A stretch of DNA of 64,000 bases from Clostridium saccharoperbutylacetonicum N1-4(HMT) (GCF_000340885.1 NC_020291.1:5641001-5705000), one strand, 5' to 3'; counted from the first letter of the stretch, positions 38,202-48,141 are shown. Notes: a model not told the origin generated them from the letters alone. Numbers and translations: made by a program.

Positions 38202-39080
38202 CTATTTTATACCTAAAAGTTTAATTCCACCTTTAATACATTGAATTCTTACAGGGAAATCTGGTCCTCTTTCTCCATCTATATCTGTAACAATATCTTC
38301 AGATGATTCAATGTATACATCATCTGTTCTAAAGTAAACAACCTTATCTGAATCTAAATGTTCTCCTCTTAAAAGCTTTATAAATAGAGGTAAAATTTCT
38401 ATTACTTGTATTGCCTTAAATACTATTACATCTAGCTTTCCATCTGTAATCTCAGCTTCTGTAGCCAAATTAAGATTTCCAGCAGTTTTTCCATTAAAAA
38501 CTAACAGCAAATACATTTCACCATCATATTCACATTCTTTTGAAGATACTTTTACTTTTAATTTTCTAAAGTTAGGAAGTTCCTCTATTCCCTTTAAATA
38601 ATATGCTATTTTCCCCATTGTGTTTTTCAAGTTTTCATCTATTTTTTGAGATATATCAGTAAAAAGTCCTGAACTTGCTACATTTATGAAATACTTATCA
38701 TTTATCTTACCAATATCTACAGCAACTGGTTTTGATTCTAATATTTGTTTACATGCTTCTTCAATATCTTTAGGCATGTTTATAAATTTTCCAAAGTCAT
38801 TAGCTGTTCCAACTGGTAATATTCCTATTGGTATATTTATATCTTTGTTCTTCATAGCATTTACTACAGAATCAACAGTTCCATCACCACCAGCAACTAA
38901 AACATAGTTATAAGTTTCATCAATTATATCTAGGGCTTCTTCTAAATCTCTCCCTTTTTGAATTCTATATGGAACAATTGTTAAGCCTGCTTCCTGATGT
39001 AATCTAATAACATTATCCAGTTCACCTATTATGCTATTTTCTCCTGAGTATGGGTTGTATATGAATCTTACCTTTTTCAT
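38202..39080 (-). CDS. YegS/BmrU family lipid kinase
   Basis: A 292-residue diacylglycerol-kinase-like protein. RFIYNPYSGEN opens the catalytic domain, VLVAGGDGTVDSVVNAM near 63 is the nucleotide-binding GGDGT motif, and LPVGTANDFGKFI near 95 follows. The C-terminal beta domain has VFNGKTAGNLNLATEAEITDG and ends ITDIDGERGPDFPVRIQ. Such enzymes recycle diacylglycerol to phosphatidic acid, in line with the plsC and pssA genes nearby. The start at 39080 is downstream of GGAGGTAGG; a GTG at 39098 lies in that site. Confidence 0.88.
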   Translation of the reverse strand: MKKVRFIYNPYSGENSIIGELDNVIRLHQEAGLTIVPYRIQKGRDLEEALDIIDETYNYVLVAGGDGTVDSVVNAMKNKDINIPIGILPVGTANDFGKFINMPKDIEEACKQILESKPVAVDIGKINDKYFINVASSGLFTDISQKIDENLKNTMGKIAYYLKGIEELPNFRKLKVKVSSKECEYDGEMYLLLVFNGKTAGNLNLATEAEITDGKLDVIVFKAIQVIEILPLFIKLLRGEHLDSDKVVYFRTDDVYIESSEDIVTDIDGERGPDFPVRIQCIKGGIKLLGIK

Positions 39081-39098
39081 AAATAAACCTACCTCCAC

Positions 39099-39454
39099 TA
39101 AATTTCTTAATTAATATTATATATATTGCAATTAACAATTTACAGTTTACAATTTACAGTTATGGTTGAAATCCTTACAGGATTTCTTGAATTAATAATG
39201 TGGAATTACTATTGCAGCATATATAATAAAATTAGTTTATTAATAATTATCTTATAAATCGAGTTATAATATTATTTCAAAAAAATTACACATATACTAC
39301 TTATGTGCTAAATTTGATTATAGCATTCTACTAATTTAATGTCGATACAAAACACACTAAAATTTGCTAAAATTAATTTATGTCTTATATTATTTATATT
39401 TTTATGCTATAATAAATATTTGTAAGTATTTTTTATAATTTTAGGAGTGATATT
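39099..39454. promoter_or_regulatory. Intergenic region with pssA promoter and small hairpin
   Basis: No gene seen. It holds a perfect 8 bp hairpin GAAATCCT/AGGATTTC (39169-39187), short CAATTTACAGT repeats near 39135, and a TATAAT box at 39408-39413 with a weak TTATAT 17 bases upstream, suitable for pssA. Confidence 0.45.
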
Positions 39455-39976
39455 ATGAGGAAAAGTTGTATTCCTAATGTATTTACCTTTATTAATTTGT
39501 CTTGCGGAATTATATCTATATTATCAGCAATGAATGATAACTATCCATTAGCAGGTGCTTTTATCTTATTAGCTGGATTAGTTGATAGATATGATGGAAG
39601 AATAGCTCGTTTTTTAGATGTATCTAGTGATTTGGGAAAAGAATTGGATTCATTGGCTGACTTGGTTTCTTTTGGTGTAGCACCATCTATATTAGTATAT
39701 ATATTATTTAATCTTAATACCTTTGGTCCTAATGGATTATTAGGTTATATAGTTTTACTATTATTCCCAATCTGTGGTGCATATAGGTTGGCAAGATTTA
39801 ATACTACTGATTTTGATGGTTCTTTTACAGGCGTTCCTATAACAATTGTAGGGTGTTTTATGGCACTTTTTTCATTACTTAACTTAAATACAAAAGCACC
39901 AGTTTATCTTGTTGTAATTTTAATGTTAATAGGTTCGTATTTAATGGTATCTAAACTTAAATTGAAGAAATTCTAA
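39455..39976 (+). CDS. pssA: CDP-diacylglycerol--serine O-phosphatidyltransferase
   Basis: A 173-residue CDP-alcohol phosphatidyltransferase with six hydrophobic helices. The family active site D-G-x2-A-R-x8-G-x3-D-x3-D is complete as DGRIARFLD, then LGKELDSLADLVSFG. Length and the opening PNVFTFINLSCGI fit the Bacillus-type PssA, which makes phosphatidylserine for conversion to phosphatidylethanolamine. A TAGGAGTG site precedes the ATG. Psd is not in the window. Confidence 0.9.
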   Translation: MRKSCIPNVFTFINLSCGIISILSAMNDNYPLAGAFILLAGLVDRYDGRIARFLDVSSDLGKELDSLADLVSFGVAPSILVYILFNLNTFGPNGLLGYIVLLLFPICGAYRLARFNTTDFDGSFTGVPITIVGCFMALFSLLNLNTKAPVYLVVILMLIGSYLMVSKLKLKKF

Positions 39977-39995
39977 ATATTAGATTTTTTCTTCA

Positions 39996-40032
39996 AAAAA
40001 ACTCTGTCCTTAACCAGGCAGAGTTTTTTATT
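39996..40032. terminator. Bidirectional terminator after pssA
   Basis: AAAAACTCTG pairs with CAGAGTTTTT around a 12-base loop, between convergent genes, with T-runs on both strands. Confidence 0.9.
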
Positions 40033-40043
40033 TTCTAATTATT

Positions 40044-40388
40044 CTACTCTTCTCTTTGAGAATTTTGAAAATTCAATTCATTATCTATCTCAGTAAATAT
40101 CTTATCCTTTTCTGTGCTACTGATAATATAATCATTTTTAATATTACAGTATTTCAAATAAGATACCTCACACTTATCTAATGTATCTATTAATTTATCT
40201 ATTAATTCTCCAACTTCTTCAACTCTATCCAACGCTTTTTTGACATCACTTTTTTTTGCCAAATTAATACCATATAGTTCTGACGCACTGGCTATAAGCA
40301 ATCTATAGGAGTCTACATAGTTCTTCAATAATCCACTTATATTATCTATATCTTCATATTGCTTTTTTACTAAATCATCAAATTTCAT
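40044..40388 (-). CDS. Hypothetical helical protein downstream of spoVR
   Basis: A 114-residue charged protein predicted to be almost entirely helical with heptad-like Leu/Ile/Val spacing (LDRVEEVGELIDKLIDTLDKC). No membrane span or known motif. It follows spoVR by 59 bases on the same strand and precedes the terminator, so it may be the fourth gene of the prkA operon. Function unknown. Confidence 0.65.
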   Translation of the reverse strand: MKFDDLVKKQYEDIDNISGLLKNYVDSYRLLIASASELYGINLAKKSDVKKALDRVEEVGELIDKLIDTLDKCEVSYLKYCNIKNDYIISSTEKDKIFTEIDNELNFQNSQREE

Positions 40389-40447
40389 AATTAATTCCTT
40401 ATAAATTTATTACAATTTTGTTTTCTAGTTAGGTTCCTCTTTCTCTC

Positions 40448-41818
40448 CTAAGAAATGCTTATTTTCTTTTCTTGATTACAGGTTAAAATCACTTCCTGCT
40501 TATCAGTCGATTTTGTAATTAATGTAACATCATGCCCCCATAATTCTTGTATATATTTTAATGTTTCCTTTGCATAAGAAAGTTCTAGGGCCCTTCCATC
40601 AAAGACATTTTCTAAGGTTAACATGTGATTTTTCTTATTTAGATCCACAACTCTAATGTAAGGTATATTCCCCATGCCAGCTGTATAACTCAAGGTATCT
40701 CTTATTGTTTTCCATCCAATATCATCTGATATTTCTTCAATAACAACATCAAAAGTCCTTTCATTATACTGGAATAAATTTAGTTCTTCACACAATTCCT
40801 TTGTTAAATAGCGCCTTAAGAAAGAAGAATCTCTCTCAACTTCTCTTACCTCAAATATTTTTTCCTTTCCATATCTCTTTTCAATATCTTCAAATATTTT
40901 GAATCCTATATAATATGGATTTAATCCACCAATAGCAGGCGCTATTACATCATTATGCCTCTTTAAAAATTCAAGATGTAGTTCTTGAGGAAGTTCTAAA
41001 TCCTTTAAAATATTATAATGTGTATAGCTTGCCCATCCTTCATTCATTACTTTAGTTTCAATTTGAGGCATAAAATATTCCGTTTCCCTTTTGACGATTC
41101 TCATGATAGTTTTCTGCCAATCTTCTAAGGGACCATATTCTAGTATAAATCCCATAATATCATCAACAGGTTCTAAAGGGATTTTATCCAAATCCGGCAA
41201 ACTTATTTTGTTATTAGAATCTAGAATGCCTCTATTTTCTCTTTTATTTTCATAATCCTTTAATATATTATCTTTTATTTCGTCATTAGATAATTCCCTC
41301 ACACCTATATTCCTTTTAGCTTGATATCTTATAGCATGAGCTGCATCTAATATTCTCTCTACCTCTGAGTATCCTATACTTGGATCATCAATATATTCTC
41401 TTATAATCTTAGAATCTAAATTAAACATTTCTAAGGTATATTTTGCATTAGTACCTTGCTTAAATAATCTATTATTTTTAAAGAAATCATTATGTCCATA
41501 CACATGGGCCATTGTCAATATTTGCAGTAGCAAGGTATTATCTTTCATTAAGTATGCTAAGCAAGGATCTGAATTAATAACCATTTCATAAGGAAGACCA
41601 GTAAGATTGAAAGAATATAGTGTTTTATTTTTTTCATATGACTTTCCAAAACTCCAATGAGGATATCTTGACGGCATTCCAACATAAGCCTCATATCCTA
41701 TCATCTCATTAAAATTTATCATTTCAAATTCCTGAGGATAAAAATCCAATCCATATTCTTTAACTTTTTTCTCAATTTTTTCATTCCAAATTTCAAGATC
41801 TCTAAAACTATACTCCAC
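40448..41818 (-). CDS. spoVR: SpoVR family protein
   Basis: A 456-residue SpoVR/YcgB protein, involved in spore cortex formation in Bacillus, biochemical role unknown. Family blocks are YPQEFEMINFNEMIGYEAYVGMPSRYPHW near the start, MAHVYGHNDFFKNN near 105, NEGWASYTHYNIL near 262 and INPYYIGF-like GGLNPYYIGFKIFEDIE near 295. It starts at GTG with AGGAGG ahead and only four bases after the yhbH stop, showing tight coupling to yhbH and prkA. Confidence 0.93.
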   Translation of the reverse strand: MEYSFRDLEIWNEKIEKKVKEYGLDFYPQEFEMINFNEMIGYEAYVGMPSRYPHWSFGKSYEKNKTLYSFNLTGLPYEMVINSDPCLAYLMKDNTLLLQILTMAHVYGHNDFFKNNRLFKQGTNAKYTLEMFNLDSKIIREYIDDPSIGYSEVERILDAAHAIRYQAKRNIGVRELSNDEIKDNILKDYENKRENRGILDSNNKISLPDLDKIPLEPVDDIMGFILEYGPLEDWQKTIMRIVKRETEYFMPQIETKVMNEGWASYTHYNILKDLELPQELHLEFLKRHNDVIAPAIGGLNPYYIGFKIFEDIEKRYGKEKIFEVREVERDSSFLRRYLTKELCEELNLFQYNERTFDVVIEEISDDIGWKTIRDTLSYTAGMGNIPYIRVVDLNKKNHMLTLENVFDGRALELSYAKETLKYIQELWGHDVTLITKSTDKQEVILTCNQEKKISIS

Positions 41819-41822
41819 TTTC

Positions 41823-42995
41823 TTATTCCTCCTTTAACTCCTTCCTAAGCATAATCTTAAGTGCATCCCATAAATCCTTCTTTTCTTTAATAATTACAGA
41901 CACAAAATTCGCATTGGTTATATCTTTTGTGAACTTATGATACATGGTTGTTGTATATGTTGATGGTAAAAGTTCTGCATATCCAAACATATTGCTGACT
42001 TCACATATGCTTTTAACTGCAACAATGGCTCTTTCATTGTCTTCTGACCAATTATCTCCATCACTTGCATATATACTATATATATTCCATGCTGCTGGAG
42101 GATATTTTTCTTCAATAACCTTTAATGCTTCATTAATTCCACTTGAAATATAAGTTCCTCCCGATTCTGATTTATGAAAAAATTCATATTCATCAACTCT
42201 TTTTGCAACAGTAGTATGATATATAAATTCAAAAGCTATATTGTTATACTTTCTCTTCAAAAAAGCAGCTAATACAAAAAAATATGATCTAGCTAAATAT
42301 TTTTTAGTTACATCCATTGAACCTGATGCATCCATAATAAATATCATAACCGCATTACTATCTTTTTTAGGTTTTAATTTAACTCTATAATATCTTAAAT
42401 CTTCTTCCCTAAATGGAAATCTCTCAATTTCTTCGTCAGATTCTAGTTCATGAAGTGCTCTTTTCTTTCCTTGCTTTCGTGCAATTTTTGACATTACAGT
42501 TTTCTTTTTTGCAAGTCTTGGTCTTATTCCATGCGTTTGATATCCTCTCTTTTTACCACTAGTTTCAGTAATTATTTCAGAGTACTTTTTTTGATCTAAA
42601 TTTGGTAGATTTAAATCCTCTGATATATAATCCATCAACTCTTCGAGAGTGATTTCTGTTTCATAAACATCATCACCCTCTTCATTTCCTGCACCTTGAT
42701 TTCCTTTAGCTAATTTTTTACTACCAGTTCCTAATTTATCACCTCTTTTTTCATCTCCAACTCCACTTGCAACGCCTTTAGAGTTTTTCCCATAGACAAA
42801 TTGATATTCCTTAATTCCTTTAATAGGTATTTTAAATTTTTTATTTTTGCTCTCACCAACAATACTTTCTTCCGATAATATATCCCCTAAATTTTCTTTT
42901 ATAGATTTTTCTACTAGTTGCCTATGTCTTCTTCTATCTTCTATGGATCTGTCGTGATCAATTTGATTGTTAGTATAATCTCTAAATATTGCCAT
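41823..42995 (-). CDS. yhbH: YhbH/DUF444 family sporulation protein
   Basis: A 390-residue protein with a charged N-terminal half (basic RRRHRQL near 20, Gly/Lys linker near 70-110) and a von Willebrand-like C-terminal half. The metal-site-like [15 protein letters not shown] is near 220, and [14 protein letters not shown] follows near 280. YhbH/YeaH proteins always travel with PrkA/YeaG and SpoVR/YcgB. It lies nine bases after prkA and four before spoVR. Confidence 0.92.
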   Translation of the reverse strand: MAIFRDYTNNQIDHDRSIEDRRRHRQLVEKSIKENLGDILSEESIVGESKNKKFKIPIKGIKEYQFVYGKNSKGVASGVGDEKRGDKLGTGSKKLAKGNQGAGNEEGDDVYETEITLEELMDYISEDLNLPNLDQKKYSEIITETSGKKRGYQTHGIRPRLAKKKTVMSKIARKQGKKRALHELESDEEIERFPFREEDLRYYRVKLKPKKDSNAVMIFIMDASGSMDVTKKYLARSYFFVLAAFLKRKYNNIAFEFIYHTTVAKRVDEYEFFHKSESGGTYISSGINEALKVIEEKYPPAAWNIYSIYASDGDNWSEDNERAIVAVKSICEVSNMFGYAELLPSTYTTTMYHKFTKDITNANFVSVIIKEKKDLWDALKIMLRKELKEE

Positions 42996-43003
42996 AACTT
43001 AGC

Positions 43004-44932
43004 TTAATCTCTCCATAAATTATTAGCAGCATACTTCAAGATTACATCACAACAATGAAGACAATATCCATTTCTTTTCATTTCTTCAACCATAGAACCA
43101 TATTTTTCTGCTTGTTCCTTATCTCTTACTTTTGACTTGGTAATAATTCTTGATAAATCTTTAACTGAGGCAGTTAATTTCTTTTCTATTGCTTCTTTTA
43201 ATGGTTCATAAGATGTATAATCTAATTTTCCACCTTTTCTAACTATATAAAACATATACGAAGTTACATCTGATCTAAACCCTTTAGAAGATGCAGCATA
43301 CACACCTATTTGCTCCTCTATACTCCTCATAAATTCTTCATCTGGATTGAGTTCTTCTCCAGTTGAAAGATCTTTTATCTTACTCTTATTAACAAAGGCT
43401 TCTGCATTATCTATATAATTATTGAATAAACTTTCAGCTTGTTCTCTAAAAGAATGAATAAATGCTTTTGTAATTTCTTTCTCAAGAATTTTATTATATT
43501 CTTTTCTTATATTATCTTGAATAAATCCTAAGTACTTTTTCTTATCATCTGTTGCAATATCAAGTTCTTTGACAGACTTTATCATGCTTTCCATTATACT
43601 AAGTGGATTTATACAATCATGCTCTGATTCTGAAAGTGCGTTATCTATTGCCTTTATAATGAATCTTGTACTTATTCCCTTCATTCCTTCATATTGTCCT
43701 GCTTCCTCTCTAAGCTCTCCAATATCAATTTTCTTTGTAGTTCCCTTTTCAACAATTTCTTCTCCGTTATATATTTTAAGCTTTGTCATAGAATCCACCT
43801 TCGCTGAAGGTGTTAATCTTGAAAGTATTGCAAACATTGCTGCCATTTCAATAGTATGCGGTGCAATATGCGCTTTAAAATTACTCTTCTTTAAAATCTT
43901 CTCATAAATTTTTACTTCTTCATCAAGTTCTAAACAATATGGTACTTCAACCTTAACTATTCTATCTAATATTGCCTCATTGGTATGATCAGATTTAAAC
44001 TTATTCCATTCAGCTTCATTAGAATGTGCAACTATGACTCCATCAAAATAAATCATAGAGCCCTTACCAGGTGAAGGTATGGATTTTTCTTGAGTCGCAG
44101 TTATTATTGTATGAAGATATTCAACATCATTTTTAAATACCTCTATAAATTCTACAAGTCCACGATTACCAACATTAAAAGCTCCATTTAAAGAAAATAT
44201 TCTTGGATCATCTTCTGAATATAAATCCATTTTGGAAATATCAACGGCCCCTGTTAAAATTGAAGTATCTTGATTATTAGGATCTACTGGTGGAACCACG
44301 CCTACCCCTTTTCTTGATCTTATAGAAAATTCTGTTCTTTCAACTGGGAAATCTTCATACATGCCTTTAAGTTCATTAATAAGCCTATACTTACATATAG
44401 GACAAAGATCACCTTCAATTTGAACTCCTAACATTTCTTGAAATTTTGGTCTTAAGTGTTTTGGAATCAAATGAAGAGGTTCCTCATGCATAGGGCATCC
44501 CTTAAGTGAATATACTGGTTCACAATCTTCTAATGCAGATTTTAAGCTTTCAACTATTGAAGATTTACCGGCTCCAACTGGACCAACAAGATATAAAACC
44601 TGTCTGGCTTCTTCTCCCTTCATAGCAGCAGATTTAAAATAACTAACAAGTTTCATAATGACTTTATCAATACCAAAAAAGTCCTCTTTAAAGAAACCAT
44701 ACCTTCTTATTAAATCATTCCCATAAATTTTTCTTACTCTTGGATTTTCATCAGCTTTTAATTCTTCTACACCTTTCTCAACTATCATTTCATAAATTCT
44801 TTTATGTGCAAGCCTAACCACCTCTGGATTTTCCTTAACTATATTTAAATAATTTAAGAAATTACCTTCAAATCTTTGGGTGTTATACTTATCTCTATCT
44901 GTCTCTATAAATTCCTTAAAATTTATACTCAT
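43004..44932 (-). CDS. prkA: PrkA family serine protein kinase / AAA protein
   Basis: A 642-residue PrkA. The N-terminal AAA-like domain has YLVGPVGAGKSSIVESLK (Walker A) near 118. DGVIVAHSNEAEWNKFK and TAVVKVEVPYC-like DRIVKVEVPYCLE segments follow, and the C-terminal PrkA domain runs from about 400 on. Two Cys pairs are present (CPICKYR near 180, CLHCCD near the end). PrkA is linked to sporulation in Bacillus and to stress survival (YeaG) in E. coli. Recent work treats it as a AAA+ protease rather than a kinase, so the name is historical. The ATG at 44932 sits after GGAGGAGGAG. First gene of the operon prkA-yhbH-spoVR. Confidence 0.94.
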   Translation of the reverse strand: MSINFKEFIETDRDKYNTQRFEGNFLNYLNIVKENPEVVRLAHKRIYEMIVEKGVEELKADENPRVRKIYGNDLIRRYGFFKEDFFGIDKVIMKLVSYFKSAAMKGEEARQVLYLVGPVGAGKSSIVESLKSALEDCEPVYSLKGCPMHEEPLHLIPKHLRPKFQEMLGVQIEGDLCPICKYRLINELKGMYEDFPVERTEFSIRSRKGVGVVPPVDPNNQDTSILTGAVDISKMDLYSEDDPRIFSLNGAFNVGNRGLVEFIEVFKNDVEYLHTIITATQEKSIPSPGKGSMIYFDGVIVAHSNEAEWNKFKSDHTNEAILDRIVKVEVPYCLELDEEVKIYEKILKKSNFKAHIAPHTIEMAAMFAILSRLTPSAKVDSMTKLKIYNGEEIVEKGTTKKIDIGELREEAGQYEGMKGISTRFIIKAIDNALSESEHDCINPLSIMESMIKSVKELDIATDDKKKYLGFIQDNIRKEYNKILEKEITKAFIHSFREQAESLFNNYIDNAEAFVNKSKIKDLSTGEELNPDEEFMRSIEEQIGVYAASSKGFRSDVTSYMFYIVRKGGKLDYTSYEPLKEAIEKKLTASVKDLSRIITKSKVRDKEQAEKYGSMVEEMKRNGYCLHCCDVILKYAANNLWRD

Positions 44933-45047
44933 AAACACTCCTCCTCCCTTATACCTAAAATATATTCAATTAATCAAAGACATTATGACTACTTTTTTTA
45001 AATACTTACTTTTTCAACATTTAATATATGAATTAAACTAGAAAATA

Positions 45048-45103
45048 AAATAAGACTATTGAAATAGTTACTCGTTTAACAACAGAGTTTTTTCAATAGT
45101 CTC
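45048..45103 (-). terminator. Terminator after the EAL/HDOD gene
   Basis: AGACTATTGAAA pairs with TTTCAATAGTCT across a 27-base loop about 30 bases past the stop, followed by TATTTTATTTTC on the minus strand. On the plus strand the stem is followed by CTTTTT, so it may work both ways. Confidence 0.7.
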
Positions 45104-45133
45104 TTTTTAATTAATATAAATTTAAATATAATT

Positions 45134-46348
45134 TTATTCATACTGTATGTTATCTACCCATGCGATAACATCAAAATATACTCCTGAAATCTGATTTATA
45201 TCTGCCTCAATCTTCTCAGCATAAGCCTCAGAATCTTCCCACTCTCCTCTTCCAAAACTAACAGCTAGTTTCAGTATTGTATTTAGTTCATTTTCCTCAC
45301 CAAGTAATGCATCTTTCACTTCATCAAATACATTTAAATCTTGTATAACTTTATCCATAGAACAATTTAAAATAGCATCCATAACAGAAAACATACCAGT
45401 CATATATGCTAGAAAAGCTTTTTGTTTATACTTGCTCATGTTGCATATAAGTTCACAAAATCTTGCTCTCTGCAGAGAAACTCTAATCAATTCCTCTGGA
45501 TTTCTTTCTTTTAGGTCATGCAATAAAACAACATACAGCCATTTTACAATTTCTTTTTCTCCAAGAAATGCTATGGCATATTTAATCGATGTTATTTTAT
45601 TTTTTATATAGTATGCAGAAGAATTAATAAGTTTAGTTAATTTATATGATAAACTTACATCTTGTAAAATCAGAGTTTCTAAATCTGCATAATTAAAATC
45701 TTTATCATTTATTAATTTCATAATTTTTAATGCTGTATTTTTGTTTGGTGAAACTGTTTGAGTAGATAAAATAACTGGTTTACTAAAATAATATCCTTGA
45801 AAATATGTGTATCCGAAATAGATTGCTTCATTATATTCCTCTACATTTTCAACTTTTTCAGCCAAAAACTTAATATTTTTATTTACTTCTAATAAATCAA
45901 ATATTTTTTTTCTTTCAAAACCTTTAGTAATTAGGAAATCTACTTTTATTATATCAACTATTTCTACTAATTTTCTATATTTCTTATCATATACAAAATC
46001 ATCTAATGCTAAAGTAAATCCTTTTTCCTTAAGCTTCTTACATGCATCTATAATCTCTTCAGTTGGTTCGACAGTTTCTAAAATTTCTATTACAACGTTC
46101 TCAGTGGGAAGGATTGTTGCTATTTCTTCCTTTATTAATTTTTCAGTAAAATTTATATAAGCTTTTTTATTATCTGTAACAGCCTTGAAATCGAATTCAT
46201 AAAACGAATTTGCTATTACTTGCAGTGTTGCTTCATTCCCATCAACACTATTATAAGCATTTTCATAACCATTTCTAAATAATAATTCATAACCAATAAC
46301 ATTATTCTTTTTATCGAATATTGGTTGTCTCGCCATAAAAACATGCAT
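45134..46348 (-). CDS. EAL/HDOD domain signalling protein, YuxH-like
   Basis: A 404-residue protein. The N-terminal half is an EAL-fold domain (FMARQPIFDKKNNVIGYELLFRNG, then EILETVEP, LALDDFVYD, IIKVDF) in which the EAL signature is ELL, and several metal ligands of active c-di-GMP phosphodiesterases look altered. The C-terminal half is an HDOD domain (DVSLSYKLTKLINSSAYY, then the long helices to the end). YuxH/CdgJ-type proteins of this layout usually lack enzymatic activity and act as signalling scaffolds affecting motility or surface behaviour. GAGGGGG precedes the ATG at 46348. Confidence 0.85.
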   Translation of the reverse strand: MHVFMARQPIFDKKNNVIGYELLFRNGYENAYNSVDGNEATLQVIANSFYEFDFKAVTDNKKAYINFTEKLIKEEIATILPTENVVIEILETVEPTEEIIDACKKLKEKGFTLALDDFVYDKKYRKLVEIVDIIKVDFLITKGFERKKIFDLLEVNKNIKFLAEKVENVEEYNEAIYFGYTYFQGYYFSKPVILSTQTVSPNKNTALKIMKLINDKDFNYADLETLILQDVSLSYKLTKLINSSAYYIKNKITSIKYAIAFLGEKEIVKWLYVVLLHDLKERNPEELIRVSLQRARFCELICNMSKYKQKAFLAYMTGMFSVMDAILNCSMDKVIQDLNVFDEVKDALLGEENELNTILKLAVSFGRGEWEDSEAYAEKIEADINQISGVYFDVIAWVDNIQYE

Positions 46349-46454
46349 ATACGTCTTTCCCCCTCTCATAATCACCATGCTGCTGCAACTATTCCCTAAT
46401 ATTAATTTTATACATGAATACTTCTAAATTCAACATTTTTATATACATTAATAT

Positions 46455-46476
46455 TATTAATTTGGATATCTATATA
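46455..46476 (-). repeat. Remnant terminal repeat of the palindromic element, copy G
   Basis: ATTAATTTGGATATCTATA matches the reverse complement of the left end of copies B and D1 over 19 bases. The rest of the element is absent. It could be a deletion remnant or a single-ended event. Confidence 0.6.
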
Positions 46477-46483
46477 TTCTTCA

Positions 46484-46529
46484 AAAAAATAAAAGAATTC
46501 TCAGCTATTAAGAGAATTCTTTTATTTTT
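46484..46529. terminator. Strong bidirectional terminator
   Basis: AAAAATAAAAGAATTCTC pairs with its full complement around a nine-base loop, with T-runs on both strands. It serves the small gene at 46622 on the minus strand. Confidence 0.9.
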
Positions 46530-46621
46530 TAACTACTATAAATTTTAGCCATAAAAACTTATATAAGTTTTTATTACTAATCATCTACTATATGATATTA
46601 AAGTATAAAATTTCAAATTTA

Positions 46622-46765
46622 CTACTCAAAAGTCTTCGGAACAAATTCAGAATCCTTAGCTTTTGGTTCACCAAAAACTGCATTTACGCTTTCTGCTTGC
46701 GGATTATGATTTAAACTCTTATGTTTATTTGTATGTTTTCTTTTCATACTATTGTCCATTTTCAT
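46622..46765 (-). CDS. Small basic protein, 47 residues
   Basis: An uncatalogued short frame with AGGAGTG directly upstream and a strong terminator 90 bases downstream. It encodes a Lys/His/Asn-rich start (MKRKHTNKHKSLNHNP), then QAESVNAVFGEPKAKD and a short acidic end. The NHNPQAES..FGEPK pattern resembles small conserved clostridial proteins of the CPC_1213 type, from memory. No membrane span. Function unknown. Confidence 0.7.
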   Translation of the reverse strand: MKMDNSMKRKHTNKHKSLNHNPQAESVNAVFGEPKAKDSEFVPKTFE

Positions 46766-46879
46766 CACACTCCTACTATCATAGTTTCTATAATAGTATT
46801 TGTAATTGCTATTGTTTTATTCAGTTATTATTTTAACCGTTACATAAAATCTATTAAAATCTAATATTTAGAGATTTAT

Positions 46880-47010
46880 TCCTTATTCAATGCAACCTGT
46901 TTTGTCAGAAGACTACTCCAGTTTGATATGTTGCTCCAAAGGCTTAAATTCCTGCGTAACGAACAGTACACATCAGCATTATCTTGAATGTGATACTATG
47001 CTGATTGTTT
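46880..47010 (-). ncRNA. Putative TnpB guide (omega) RNA region
   Basis: TnpB guide RNAs arise from the 3' end of tnpB and the element's right end. Here the bases after the stop contain GTTACGCAGGAATTTAAGCC, GGAGCAACATATC and AAACTGGAGTAGTC, non-coding and more GC-rich than the surroundings. Position supports the call; the RNA end and hence the guide cannot be fixed by eye. Confidence 0.4.
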
Positions 47011-48141
47011 GTATCTTGAAAGATTTATTGATGCATTTTTATCTCTATCAATACTACTATTGCATGATGGGCAGATAAAAATCCTATCTTTAAGTTTTAA
47101 ATCTTTCTTTATTTCTCCACAGCAAGAACAAGTTTTTCTTGAAGGATAAAACCTATCTGCTTTTAAAAACTCAATGCCATTAAATTTACTTTTGTATTCT
47201 AAAATACTAATAAACTTATGGAAACATTGTTCTTGTATAGCCTTTGATAAGTGTTTATTTTTAAGCATACCTTTTACATTTAAATCTTCAACAACTATTC
47301 TACTAGGCTTGGTTTTCACTATTGCAGTTGTTGTTTGATGAATATGATTTAAGCGTATATTTGAAAGCCTTCTTTGAATAAGTTTTATTTCTCTTTCCAT
47401 TTTTTTTATATTATTAGTCTTAGTAAATTTATAACTGTTTTCACCTTCCTTTCCTATTTCAATTTTTGAATCTTCATATTTCCTTGAAACTTGTTTCTGC
47501 TTTCTTTTTAACTTCTTTTTTAATCTTTTGACTTCTTTAGTTTTATTGATATTTTTAAATGGTTTATCTATATTTGAAACTATTGCTAAATTTTTCAATC
47601 CCAAATCTATACCTATTGATATCTCTGTATTTTTTGATATAGGCTCCTCTTTTTCTATACCAACAGATATATACCAATACTTACCGTCAAAGCTTATTCT
47701 TGGATTTGTGTATTTAACACTAATTGGTATTTGCTCGGCTGTTTTAATCCATCCTACCTTTTCAATTAAAACCATTTTAAATTTAACTTTTAATTTTATA
47801 TTGTCATTGTAAAATGATGGTTTAGATTTTCTTCGGCTCTTAAATTTTGGCTTATCTGAGAATCCTTTAAAAAATCTTTCAAAAGCTTCACAAGCATCTT
47901 TTACAGCCTGTTTTGCCACATTATTAGATACTTCATTAAGCCAATTAAGTTCTGATTTCTTTAGAATAGTTAACTCTTTTCTCAACCCTCCATCTTTTAT
48001 AAACTTACCACCATTTTTATAGTTTTCTTCTTGTCTTGCTAAAGTCCAATTATATATAAATCTTGCAGTTCCAACAGATTGCCATAATCTTTGCTCTTGT
48101 TCTACATTTGGAATAATTCTAACTTTCTTCGCAAGTATCAT
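46996..48141 (-). CDS. tnpB: TnpB RNA-guided nuclease (IS607/IS605 family)
   Basis: A 381-residue TnpB. RuvC residues are present: GIDLGLKN (Asp near 179), VVEDLNVKGM (Glu near 285) and DRDKNASINL (Asp near 365-367). A zinc ribbon (CSCC near 338-341, CPSC at 357-360) lies between the last two. The N-terminal helix-turn and OrfB region (MILAKKVRIIPN, FIYNWTLARQEENYK) are complete, so nuclease activity is likely. AAGGAG within the end of the broken tnpA precedes the ATG. It is ancestral to Cas12 and normally cuts DNA guided by an RNA from the element's right end, helping element persistence. Confidence 0.94.
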   Translation of the reverse strand: MILAKKVRIIPNVEQEQRLWQSVGTARFIYNWTLARQEENYKNGGKFIKDGGLRKELTILKKSELNWLNEVSNNVAKQAVKDACEAFERFFKGFSDKPKFKSRRKSKPSFYNDNIKLKVKFKMVLIEKVGWIKTAEQIPISVKYTNPRISFDGKYWYISVGIEKEEPISKNTEISIGIDLGLKNLAIVSNIDKPFKNINKTKEVKRLKKKLKRKQKQVSRKYEDSKIEIGKEGENSYKFTKTNNIKKMEREIKLIQRRLSNIRLNHIHQTTTAIVKTKPSRIVVEDLNVKGMLKNKHLSKAIQEQCFHKFISILEYKSKFNGIEFLKADRFYPSRKTCSCCGEIKKDLKLKDRIFICPSCNSSIDRDKNASINLSRYKQSA

